The position numbers were made by a program, and so were the translations under genes. A DNA stretch of 64,000 nt from Cohnella panacarvi Gsoil 349 (GTDB lineage: Bacteria > Bacillota > Bacilli > Paenibacillales > Paenibacillaceae), in the NCBI RefSeq assembly GCF_000515335.1, contig NZ_KI911563.1, positions 3,423,147 to 3,487,146 of the forward strand, in the 5' to 3' direction. Positions 1 to 7,131 of the stretch are shown piece by piece; position 1 is the first letter of the stretch; the number at the start of each line of letters is the position of its first letter. Under the pieces are notes generated by a model. It saw only the letters and a list, made by a program, of their open reading frames with translations. It ran no database searches and was not told where the DNA came from.

Positions 1-1480
1 AAGAAATCGATGCGTTCGCGCGAAGAACAACGACAGCAGAATATCCCGCAAGGGAGCTCGCGGCAAAGGGTAGCGGTGAAACCGCAAGGGTATGCCGGAG
101 CGCCGAGTTCTTCGTCGGCACAAACCGACCTTTCTTCTCGCGAAGGAAAGCACGACTTGCTGGATCAAATGCTCGAGGAGGGAAATCTCCGAGAAGCCTA
201 CAAGCGAGTGAAACAAAACGGAGGAGCGCCCGGCATAGACAACGTGACGGTAGCCGAGCTACAAGCACACGTATGGGAATGCTGGGAAACCGTGAAAGCG
301 CAGCTCCAATTGGGTACGTACAGACCGATGCCAGTCAAACGGGTGGAAATCCCCAAACCCGGAGGCGGGGTGCGGCTGTTAGGTATCCCAACCGTAATGG
401 ACCGCTTGATCCAACAAGCCCTCATGCAAGTAATGACACCGATTTTCGACCCGTTATTCTCACCGAACAGCTTTGGATTCCGCCCAAGGAAACGTGCCCA
501 TGACGCAGTAAAACAAGCGCAGTCCTACATTCAAGAAGGAAATCGCTGGGTCGTAGACATAGATTTGGAGAAGTTCTTTGACAGAGTGAACCACGACATC
601 CTCATGGCAAGGGTAGCACGAAAAGTCGCGGACAAGCGTGTCTTGAAGCTGATTCGTTCCTACCTCAATGCCGGAGTCATGGTCGACGGGACAAAGCAGG
701 AGACGCTGGAAGGAACGCCGCAAGGCGGTCCGCTCAGCCCGCTTTTAGCTAACATCCTGTTGGACGATCTGGACAAAGAGTTAACGGAACGCGGCTTGAA
801 GTTTGTGCGTTATGCGGACGACTGCAACATCTTTGTCCGAAGCAAGCGTGCAGGTGAACGCGTAATGGCGTCGGTCATTCGCTTTGTAGAGGAGAGGCTC
901 AGACTAAGAGTGAATCGGGACAAGAGTGCGGTAGACCGCCCATGGAACCGCAAGTTCCTTGGATTCAGCTTTCTCAGCAACAAAGTCGCGACGATTCGAA
1001 TCGCGCCGAAGAAACTGGAACAACTAAAGGAACGCGTCAGGGAGATAACCTCGCGTACGCGAGGCGTCTCGATGGAGAAGAGGCTGCAAGAATTAAATCG
1101 CTACCTGATGGGTTGGATAGGCTACTTCCGGCTAGCATCCGTAAAGACGCACTGCGAACGACTCGACGAATGGATTCGCCGAAGACTACGCATGTGCCTA
1201 TGGAAGCAGTGGAAACTACCTAAATCCAGGCTCCGAAACTTACGTGCCCTAGGTGTACCGGAGTGGGCGGCAAGAATGATGGCAAACGCTCGCCGCGGAT
1301 GCTGGGAAATGTCCCGAAACATAAACAACGCCCTTAATCACTCCTACTGGAGTGACCAAGGGCTGTTAAGTCTGACAACTCGTTATCTTGAAACTCGTTA
1401 ACTTTTAGGAACCGCCGTATGCGGACCCGCATGTACGGTGGTGTGAGAGGTCGGGGGCTAGCCGCCCCCATCTACTCGAT
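1..1480 (+). mobile_element. Group II intron, 3' part (5' end outside window)
   Basis: A maturase ORF is followed by a typical group II domain V hairpin at about 1409-1445 (arms around CCGTATGCGG and CCGCATGTACGG) and a domain VI-like GC hairpin (GGGGGCTAGCCGCCCCC) ending in CTACTCGAT near 1480. The encoded protein has no HNH endonuclease domain, which fits the bacterial class C type; such introns often insert just after transcription terminators. The 3' boundary lies within a few bases of the stop codon of the convergent nucleotidyltransferase gene (1483). Domains I-III and the 5' splice site lie left of the window, so intactness cannot be judged. Confidence 0.85.
10..1401 (+). CDS. ltrA: Group II intron reverse transcriptase/maturase
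   Basis: The 463-residue intron-encoded protein assists splicing and copies the intron into DNA during retrohoming. The reverse transcriptase domain spans about residues 50-330, with the catalytic motif YADD at 268-271 and the block TPQGGPLSPLL just before it. The maturase (thumb/X) domain spans about 340-430. No C-terminal HNH endonuclease is present: the protein ends soon after the maturase domain, as in class C introns, which prime from replication forks instead of cutting the target. The frame is intact throughout, so the protein could be active. The true start may be a little downstream of or beyond the window edge, since only 9 bases precede this ATG. Confidence 0.93.
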   Translation: MRSREEQRQQNIPQGSSRQRVAVKPQGYAGAPSSSSAQTDLSSREGKHDLLDQMLEEGNLREAYKRVKQNGGAPGIDNVTVAELQAHVWECWETVKAQLQLGTYRPMPVKRVEIPKPGGGVRLLGIPTVMDRLIQQALMQVMTPIFDPLFSPNSFGFRPRKRAHDAVKQAQSYIQEGNRWVVDIDLEKFFDRVNHDILMARVARKVADKRVLKLIRSYLNAGVMVDGTKQETLEGTPQGGPLSPLLANILLDDLDKELTERGLKFVRYADDCNIFVRSKRAGERVMASVIRFVEERLRLRVNRDKSAVDRPWNRKFLGFSFLSNKVATIRIAPKKLEQLKERVREITSRTRGVSMEKRLQELNRYLMGWIGYFRLASVKTHCERLDEWIRRRLRMCLWKQWKLPKSRLRNLRALGVPEWAARMMANARRGCWEMSRNINNALNHSYWSDQGLLSLTTRYLETR

Positions 1481-1482
1481 TA

Positions 1483-2241
1483 TTAATTAAGGATTATAGA
1501 TCTGTTTACAACTTCATAGTCGGATAAGCTATCTATTTCATACCAACCTCTTCGAATCGGCACGGCATGAACCGGTATATCTCTGTTAATCAATTCTTGT
1601 ACCAGATCGGTCATATAAGCATTAGGGAAAGCCCTTCCCCAGCCAATCAAATCAGTTGAATCGCGGGCTTTCTCGTGCGTGGACAGTAAAAATTTGCACC
1701 CGTCTCCGGAAAATTTGAGTAGACCGATGTACTGTGCCATTACTTCGTCGGGATGGGGATTACTTTTTCCAATACTGATCAATCGATATTCCTTGTCATA
1801 GATGAGACTCTCCGCGTCTTCGAATGGATTTGCGAAACGTTCTGAGTAGTATCTTTTCCATTCCATATCGACTGCTATCGCGATATCGCGAGGACTAGAT
1901 AGTAGCGTTTCTAACACCTGATCATCATATAGGATGTCCCCATACGAAATAATAACATCGTCTCCGCCGAGCAATTGATCCCTGGCGCAAAAGAGAGAGT
2001 ATGCCATGTTCGTGGATGCATAACTTTCATTGCTTTTAACATTAAAGGAGTAGTTACTCTTGACCGATTCACCGCAATATCCGGTCACCACGGTGACGTC
2101 ATAAATTCCATACTTGTGAAACCGTGCTATTTGTCGATCGAGAAGCGTTTGACCATGCAGCTCAACCATGGCTTTAGGGCGATCTGCGGTCAGCGGTCGT
2201 AACCTCTTGCCTTGACCGGCTGCTAATATGATAGCCTTCAT
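1483..2241 (-). CDS. Nucleotidyltransferase, probable CTP:phosphoglutamine cytidylyltransferase (Cj1416-like)
   Basis: This 252-residue protein has the sugar-phosphate/choline nucleotidyltransferase fold: the N-terminal signature LAAGQGKRLRPLT with PKAM after it (residues 6-25) binds the nucleotide, and a metal-binding Asp lies in SYGDILYDD near residue 98. By sequence alone it could be a phosphocholine, aminoethylphosphonate or sugar nucleotidyltransferase. The neighbourhood decides: a PEP-synthase-like kinase, a glutamine-amidotransferase-fold hydrolase and a CysC-like kinase accompany it, the set that in Campylobacter jejuni (Cj1415-Cj1418) makes cytidine diphosphoramidate. There Cj1416, of similar length, joins CTP to phosphoglutamine. 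It is the last gene of the minus-strand operon, 12 bases after the hydrolase, with a good AGGAGG site. Fold is certain, substrate is inferred. Confidence 0.75.
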   Translation of the reverse strand: MKAIILAAGQGKRLRPLTADRPKAMVELHGQTLLDRQIARFHKYGIYDVTVVTGYCGESVKSNYSFNVKSNESYASTNMAYSLFCARDQLLGGDDVIISYGDILYDDQVLETLLSSPRDIAIAVDMEWKRYYSERFANPFEDAESLIYDKEYRLISIGKSNPHPDEVMAQYIGLLKFSGDGCKFLLSTHEKARDSTDLIGWGRAFPNAYMTDLVQELINRDIPVHAVPIRRGWYEIDSLSDYEVVNRSIILN

Positions 2242-2253
2242 GATAGGCCCTCC

Positions 2254-2913
2254 TTATTTAGGAAAACGAAGGATCGTATGAATCAATTCAATATCCAATT
2301 TCGAATACGGCTTATTGCGCTCAGGATGCCACATGACGCCCAGCATGGGGTAATCCCGATGAACGAAAGCTTCTATGGTATGATCCCCGACATGATAACC
2401 AATGGGTTGCAGACATTCGGGGAGATGACTGCCGATGCAGTAGTTGTGATAGGAATTCACGACATTGCTTTTCCACTCCATTGGATCTGCATCATTAGGG
2501 AGATTAAGTTTGATCTCATGCGAGGCTGCGACATGCCCGCTTTTTCGTAACAACTGACCGCCGAAATAGGCGTAAATAAATTGCATGCCTCGACAGACTC
2601 CCAAGACCGGTATCTGTCCAGAGCATGCAACTTCCAGCAGAGCAGCTTCTGACTCGTCTCTGATCTTACTTAATGGTGAAGAGGTTTCCGAATGAAGTTG
2701 GCCATATTCGACATTATTGCCCCCGGAGAGTACGATTAAATCCGGCTTAACGTGCTTGATCCAATCAGATACGGACTTACCCGTATTAGGAATCGGAATG
2801 ACAAGATCGAATCCGGCAGCTTTCAGGAAGCTATACCATTCATGGCTTAATGCGTCGCGAATCTCCCCATATAACGGATCCTGGATCACTCGTTGAGTTA
2901 TTACTGCGATCAT
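2254..2913 (-). CDS. Class I glutamine-amidotransferase-fold hydrolase, probable gamma-glutamyl-CDP-amidate hydrolase (Cj1417-like)
   Basis: The 219-residue protein belongs to the peptidase C26 / gamma-glutamyl hydrolase group. The nucleophile is Cys107 in GVCRGMQ, and the His-Glu pair is His196/Glu198 in MWHPER; the oxyanion region is LSGGNN near 62-67. These enzymes cleave gamma-glutamyl amide bonds. In the Campylobacter phosphoramidate pathway Cj1417, of about this size, removes glutamate from CDP-glutamine to give cytidine diphosphoramidate. Its ATG overlaps the stop of the kinase gene upstream by 4 bases (ATGA), so the two are probably translationally coupled. A PuuD-like polyamine role is the main alternative but nothing nearby supports it. 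Confidence 0.75.
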   Translation of the reverse strand: MIAVITQRVIQDPLYGEIRDALSHEWYSFLKAAGFDLVIPIPNTGKSVSDWIKHVKPDLIVLSGGNNVEYGQLHSETSSPLSKIRDESEAALLEVACSGQIPVLGVCRGMQFIYAYFGGQLLRKSGHVAASHEIKLNLPNDADPMEWKSNVVNSYHNYCIGSHLPECLQPIGYHVGDHTIEAFVHRDYPMLGVMWHPERNKPYSKLDIELIHTILRFPK

Positions 2914-5306
2914 AATGCGGCCTCACATGGACGTACTCGTTTTTCTTGACAATTCAAGTCGATATACACGCTTCTTTGAAGTTCCTTAAACAACCATTCC
3001 CCGCAACCGATCGCTGCAGGTATTCCGAACTCCGAGCAACGTACAGCCATATGCGAGGCAACCCCCCCATATTTCGTGATGAGACCGGCGATTTGACGAG
3101 AAAACAACCAATCGTATCCAGGATCAGCGTTTTCGATCATGACTATTTTTCCTTTCAGATCTAAATCGTTCGAAGCAACGGAGTGTTGGAGCAATACCGA
3201 TTCGGCTACGATTCGGCGGCTTGAGCTAAAGTTGGGATTCGACTGAATCATTCGAATGACTTCAAGGTCTTCGGTATTCATGATTAGATCGGGAACGACT
3301 AATTGAGCATGTCCCGTATAAATAAATTTTTGTTCGTCTATCAAGTATCTACACTGATCCACAAAGCTGTCCGACAACGGTTCCTGCTCCCACCGAAGCA
3401 AATGTTCAATCGGAAGGAAGGCCATCTCGTCAACGGTAAAGCCATGATACTTCCCAAATTCACCGATATATTTTAAAGCAAGGCTAATGTTTTTAGTAAA
3501 CTCGAACTTAATTTTCTCCCGCAGCATAATACTTCTAGATATGAAATCTAGCAATTTATGCACGGAAACATTAAAGCCTTCGGAAGAGAGAAGAGACTGT
3601 ATAGCACTCAACTGCTCGGCTCTGAATTGGAACGAGCGGGATTGTTGTTCCTTCCGGATCTCGGTTGCCGATGCGGAAAAGTAGATTTCTGGACGCTCGT
3701 CATATCTAGGTGCCGTAATATCATAAGTGCCCGGCCGGAGATGACCATATCTGCGGCACATCTCCTCTAAGGATAATTCCCCCTTGGAGTACGAGTGCAT
3801 ATCCATTGTATACTCACTTGCGACGGTTTCTATCGAAATTAGAAATTGATGCAGCTCATCTTCCGACAGTACGCCTGTACTGACCAGCGAGCGTAAAATT
3901 TGAGTGCCGATGAACGCGCACCGAGCTATCGAAGCAAAGGGAACCGTGCCATAAACCATACTATCCTTCAGTAATACATCGATGGCCGTGAGCAACGTCG
4001 TGGGAAGAGCATCCGCTGTTTCCCAGGCCCTACGTCTAGTTTGAAGGTAATCGACTTGTTCCAGTAAACCATTTATTAACTTATCGCTATCGTCAATCAG
4101 GTTCTGGGTCAATTGCAGAAGACAGGAACGCAGTGCATGAATTTCTTCGTTGAAGAAGCCGTGCTGCTTGAGAAGTGCTTCTACTTCAGAAAACTTGAAA
4201 TCCAAACAGGAATGGACGATAAAGAACTCTACTTTGTCATGGTAGTGAGGGTGCTCGAATAGCCTCTGTATATAATAGTTAACAAGTTTTTCCGATAATT
4301 CGGGAGATAAGCCCATAGGCAATAATGAATTGAAGCTCGACCGGACGTCTACATAAGGCCGGCCCGCAATTTGCACCATTAAACCATAGGATTCGGGAGT
4401 TTGATACCCTAGTACAGAGCGACCCTTCCGCCATGCCGAATCCATTATGACATGATTATAAAGCGAGTATGCCAACGGTTTGGGACGAGTGCCGATAATC
4501 TCCGCGGGATTCCAATCCGGCATCTGTCCTAAAATCGTGTGTTCTCCGAACATCCCTGGTTTGCGCTGCCTTCTATATTCAGCGAACGCCTGGATCTCTG
4601 AAATTTGTTTTTTTGTTTTTTGATCCATCAAGCCATGATGCCGTATTACATTCGATACAAGAGGGCGAACTTGAAAGATAAAGACTTCATCGTTCGAATT
4701 CAATGCGAATTCAATATCAAGCGAATCGCAGTTGCAAACAGACTCGAGCTCACGTACGGCTTCAATTAAGTTACTCCACCATTGGTTCTTGGGGGAGGCA
4801 TGCTTGTACACGAGAACATGCTTCTGAGTGTTGTAAGCCCCGCTCGTTACAGAATCCGTTAATGATGAAACATCGTCGTAATTAATGACATAATAGGGGG
4901 CGAACGTCTCCAATGTTCGAGTGAACAGAACGCCGCTGCACTTTACATCAGGCAACATGGGCTGTACGAGAATTTCAAAATCCTGATAATCCGTTGTAAA
5001 TTCTTTATAGGAAGCAACTACCGCATTAATGGCAAGTTTTATGTCTGATGGGCGAGGTTCGACGTTTAATATGCTTTCGAATTGCCCAGCCAGAGATGAT
5101 TCGAAAGAATCTTCGCATAAAGAACTGCTTCTTATCGCCAGCAACGAGACTTCAAATTTTGCGATGACATGTTCAATCCAGTAGGAGTGGTTCTGCTCCC
5201 ACTGGCTAACAGTAAAGTATACGGCTTGTAATATATTTGATTTATTGATTATCGGCCGAAGCTGAACTAAATTTTGCGCTTTTGTTTTGAACGTAAAAGA
5301 GGTCAT
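2910..5306 (-). CDS. PEP-synthase-like kinase, probable L-glutamine kinase (Cj1418-like)
   Basis: This 798-residue protein has the pyruvate phosphate dikinase plan: an N-terminal ATP-grasp domain (about 1-215, with AIRSSSLCEDS and FIFQVRPLV) and a C-terminal swivelling phosphohistidine domain whose catalytic His is about residue 752 in GGVASHMAV. The middle 500 residues are unlike PEP synthase and there is no PEP/pyruvate barrel, so it phosphorylates something else. In Campylobacter jejuni Cj1418, of similar size, phosphorylates the amide nitrogen of L-glutamine, the first step to phosphoramidate. The clustered genes for the following steps make that the best reading. The start is supported by GGGAGG nine bases upstream. 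Its AT-rich codon use differs from the housekeeping genes to the right. Confidence 0.75.
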   Translation of the reverse strand: MTSFTFKTKAQNLVQLRPIINKSNILQAVYFTVSQWEQNHSYWIEHVIAKFEVSLLAIRSSSLCEDSFESSLAGQFESILNVEPRPSDIKLAINAVVASYKEFTTDYQDFEILVQPMLPDVKCSGVLFTRTLETFAPYYVINYDDVSSLTDSVTSGAYNTQKHVLVYKHASPKNQWWSNLIEAVRELESVCNCDSLDIEFALNSNDEVFIFQVRPLVSNVIRHHGLMDQKTKKQISEIQAFAEYRRQRKPGMFGEHTILGQMPDWNPAEIIGTRPKPLAYSLYNHVIMDSAWRKGRSVLGYQTPESYGLMVQIAGRPYVDVRSSFNSLLPMGLSPELSEKLVNYYIQRLFEHPHYHDKVEFFIVHSCLDFKFSEVEALLKQHGFFNEEIHALRSCLLQLTQNLIDDSDKLINGLLEQVDYLQTRRRAWETADALPTTLLTAIDVLLKDSMVYGTVPFASIARCAFIGTQILRSLVSTGVLSEDELHQFLISIETVASEYTMDMHSYSKGELSLEEMCRRYGHLRPGTYDITAPRYDERPEIYFSASATEIRKEQQSRSFQFRAEQLSAIQSLLSSEGFNVSVHKLLDFISRSIMLREKIKFEFTKNISLALKYIGEFGKYHGFTVDEMAFLPIEHLLRWEQEPLSDSFVDQCRYLIDEQKFIYTGHAQLVVPDLIMNTEDLEVIRMIQSNPNFSSSRRIVAESVLLQHSVASNDLDLKGKIVMIENADPGYDWLFSRQIAGLITKYGGVASHMAVRCSEFGIPAAIGCGEWLFKELQRSVYIDLNCQEKRVRPCEAAL

Positions 5307-5325
5307 GGCAAGTTGCCTCCCTATC

Positions 5326-6054
5326 TCATTGCGTCGATAATATTGCGAAATGTTTCAGGAGGGGATGAATGATGTAGAAAGTTTCTCCTGCGGTGGCACT
5401 TTGCGTACTAAACTCAAAATGGCCAGTGTCTACAAATTCCTTCAAAACCTCTACAAGTAATGAAGCACGAATGAACGGATCAAGTATATAGTCTAAATTA
5501 GGCAAAGGGTGCTTTAGTTCAAACCATTTGGTTTTAAGCACAGGTCCGCAATCGATTTTTTCTTCCAAAAAAATGGCGGAGGCTCCGATACGACCCTCAT
5601 TAAGCAGACTATAATATACCGTTGTACTGCCTCGGTATTCAGGTACGACTCCTGGATGAATATGAAGGAAACGTTTGCCGAGTTCAAGAACAGGCTTCTT
5701 CAATATTTGTCCACCGAAACCGGAATAAACGATATATGGAGATGGAGCTTCAGCTAATGCCTTCTTCGATTCTTCCGAATTGACGGAATCGGTTTCAATG
5801 AGAGTATACGGTATCCCGTATTCATTCAAAGTAAATAAGACCGGCTCTTCAAGCTGAAAGTATTCGATCGACTTTTGGTTAAGTGATTCACAACGGGTTT
5901 CGTAGGAGATAAACTCTTGGCGCAAACTTTCGGGAGAAGGGCTCATGATTAACGCATATGAAGGAATGAGACCGTTTCGCGCCATTAGTTGCAAGTAAGC
6001 TTTCGTTCTAGCGGTATTCGCTCCAAGCAATATAAAATCGTTTAGTATCTTCAT
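5326..6054 (-). CDS. Formyltransferase-fold protein of unknown substrate
   Basis: The 242-residue protein resembles the N-terminal formyltransferase domain of methionyl-tRNA and GAR formyltransferases. The active-site segment LHIHPGVVPEYRGS is at about residues 130-143 and the Asp-containing EKIDCGPV at about 162-169. In the family the first is usually N-x-H; here the Asn is replaced by His (H-I-H), while the His and Asp remain. The usual C-terminal subdomain is absent. The enzyme might formylate or hydroxymethylate an amine or phosphoramide, or may have a new chemistry. Its ATG overlaps the stop of the 183-residue gene by 4 bases, and it lies 19 bases before the glutamine kinase gene, so it is part of the operon. 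No matching gene in the Campylobacter pathway is known to me. Confidence 0.7.
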   Translation of the reverse strand: MKILNDFILLGANTARTKAYLQLMARNGLIPSYALIMSPSPESLRQEFISYETRCESLNQKSIEYFQLEEPVLFTLNEYGIPYTLIETDSVNSEESKKALAEAPSPYIVYSGFGGQILKKPVLELGKRFLHIHPGVVPEYRGSTTVYYSLLNEGRIGASAIFLEEKIDCGPVLKTKWFELKHPLPNLDYILDPFIRASLLVEVLKEFVDTGHFEFSTQSATAGETFYIIHPLLKHFAILSTQ

Positions 6055-6602
6055 ACGCCTAATCCCTTTGCGGTTTGGAGTTGCATAACGGTTTGCTTCT
6101 CAATAGCGAGAACGATCAACATGATTTCGATTTCTCTATTCGAAAGCTCGGCCTCGAATGAGAGGATCGTGTCGACTAGTTTTAACAACGTGTTTAGGTA
6201 TTTTAATCCTCCACCATCATGTAACTTCAATGCTATGGCAGATGCTAACCTAACATATGGGCCGGAGTCTTTATAATCGCTTGTATCCAAGGGTCTATAG
6301 TCGATGTCGTACGCGCTGTACACTCGTTTGCGGATTTCAAAGCTGTGGATCCATTTGTCCAACACGTCTGAATTGTCGTTAGTAACATCATATCCGATTT
6401 CGAAGAGAAATGGATTGACGAGAGCGACATTGGGCTCATCTGTAGAGGAAGCCTCTACTTTGTCTTGGAAGCGTCTGAACGCTAGATCACGAGATTCCTT
6501 ATATGCCTGGATAAAAGGGAAACCATGGAACGTCGAGTACATATAAAATTGTTTGTTTTCCCGATTATCTTCCGTAACGTAAGGATAAAGGTGCTCATAC
6601 AT
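6051..6602 (-). CDS. Uncharacterised 183-residue protein of the phosphoramidate cluster
   Basis: I do not recognise this protein. It is acidic, soluble, without signal peptide or membrane segment, rich in aromatic residues in the first half (start MYEHLYPYV) and predicted largely helical in the second half. No Cys or metal-binding cluster is apparent. It overlaps the CysC-like kinase gene by 8 bases and the formyltransferase gene by 4, so it is surely expressed with them. Such tight coupling between a kinase and a formyltransferase-fold protein suggests a partner subunit or an enzyme of a tailoring step, but that is only inference. Confidence 0.7.
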   Translation of the reverse strand: MYEHLYPYVTEDNRENKQFYMYSTFHGFPFIQAYKESRDLAFRRFQDKVEASSTDEPNVALVNPFLFEIGYDVTNDNSDVLDKWIHSFEIRKRVYSAYDIDYRPLDTSDYKDSGPYVRLASAIALKLHDGGGLKYLNTLLKLVDTILSFEAELSNREIEIMLIVLAIEKQTVMQLQTAKGLGV

Positions 6603-7128
6603 ATTTTTTGTTCCTCAACCACTGCCATAATTGTTCCATGCATTCATCTGGGGTATTTTTCGAAGTATGTAATACCACATCCGGAGAAGAGGGGACTTCG
6701 AATATTTCATCCACGCCGATAACGTGCTTCATTTCTCCGCGTAAAGCTTTCTTATACAGTCCTTTGGTATCTCTATCAATACATACCTCAAGGGAGCATT
6801 CGACGTATACTTCTACGTAATCCTCTATTTCTTGACGATAATTGTTGCGCATTTCCTGATAAGGAGATATGGCGGCGATTACAACGGAAACGCCATTCCG
6901 ATTGAGCATTTTTGCAGTGAATCGAAGAATTTTGCTTACCTTCAGCCGTTCTTCCCTCGAATAACCGAAAAGATGACCGATTTCATCCCGGACGACATCT
7001 CCGTCCAGAACTTCGACCCGATGGCCATTCATGTTCAACTGCTCTGCAACGGCTTGAGCCGTAGTACTTTTCCCAGCACCGCTAAGTCCTGTCAACAACA
7101 TCGTAAATGCTCTACTCAATGGGGCCAC
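6595..7128 (-). CDS. CysC-like kinase, probable cytidine diphosphoramidate kinase (Cj1415-like)
   Basis: This 177-residue protein is of the adenylyl-sulfate kinase family: P-loop GLSGAGKST at 14-22, LDGDVVRDE at about 41-49 and the lid region with DTKGLYKKA. True APS kinases sit beside sulfate adenylyltransferase genes; none is here. Instead the other three enzymes of the Campylobacter phosphoramidate pathway are present, where the CysC homologue Cj1415 phosphorylates the 3' hydroxyl of cytidine diphosphoramidate. The listed start is GTG directly after an AAGAGG run, which is too close; a TTG three codons on (7119) has better spacing from GAGGTGG and may be the real start. The gene follows the 607-residue gene by 3 bases. 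Confidence 0.75.
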   Translation of the reverse strand: MAPLSRAFTMLLTGLSGAGKSTTAQAVAEQLNMNGHRVEVLDGDVVRDEIGHLFGYSREERLKVSKILRFTAKMLNRNGVSVVIAAISPYQEMRNNYRQEIEDYVEVYVECSLEVCIDRDTKGLYKKALRGEMKHVIGVDEIFEVPSSPDVVLHTSKNTPDECMEQLWQWLRNKKYV

Positions 7129-7131
7129 CTC

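Noticed and set aside
6595-7128. True adenylyl-sulfate kinase of sulfate assimilation
   Set aside because: No sulfate adenylyltransferase or PAPS reductase gene nearby, and the operon holds the other phosphoramidate enzymes.
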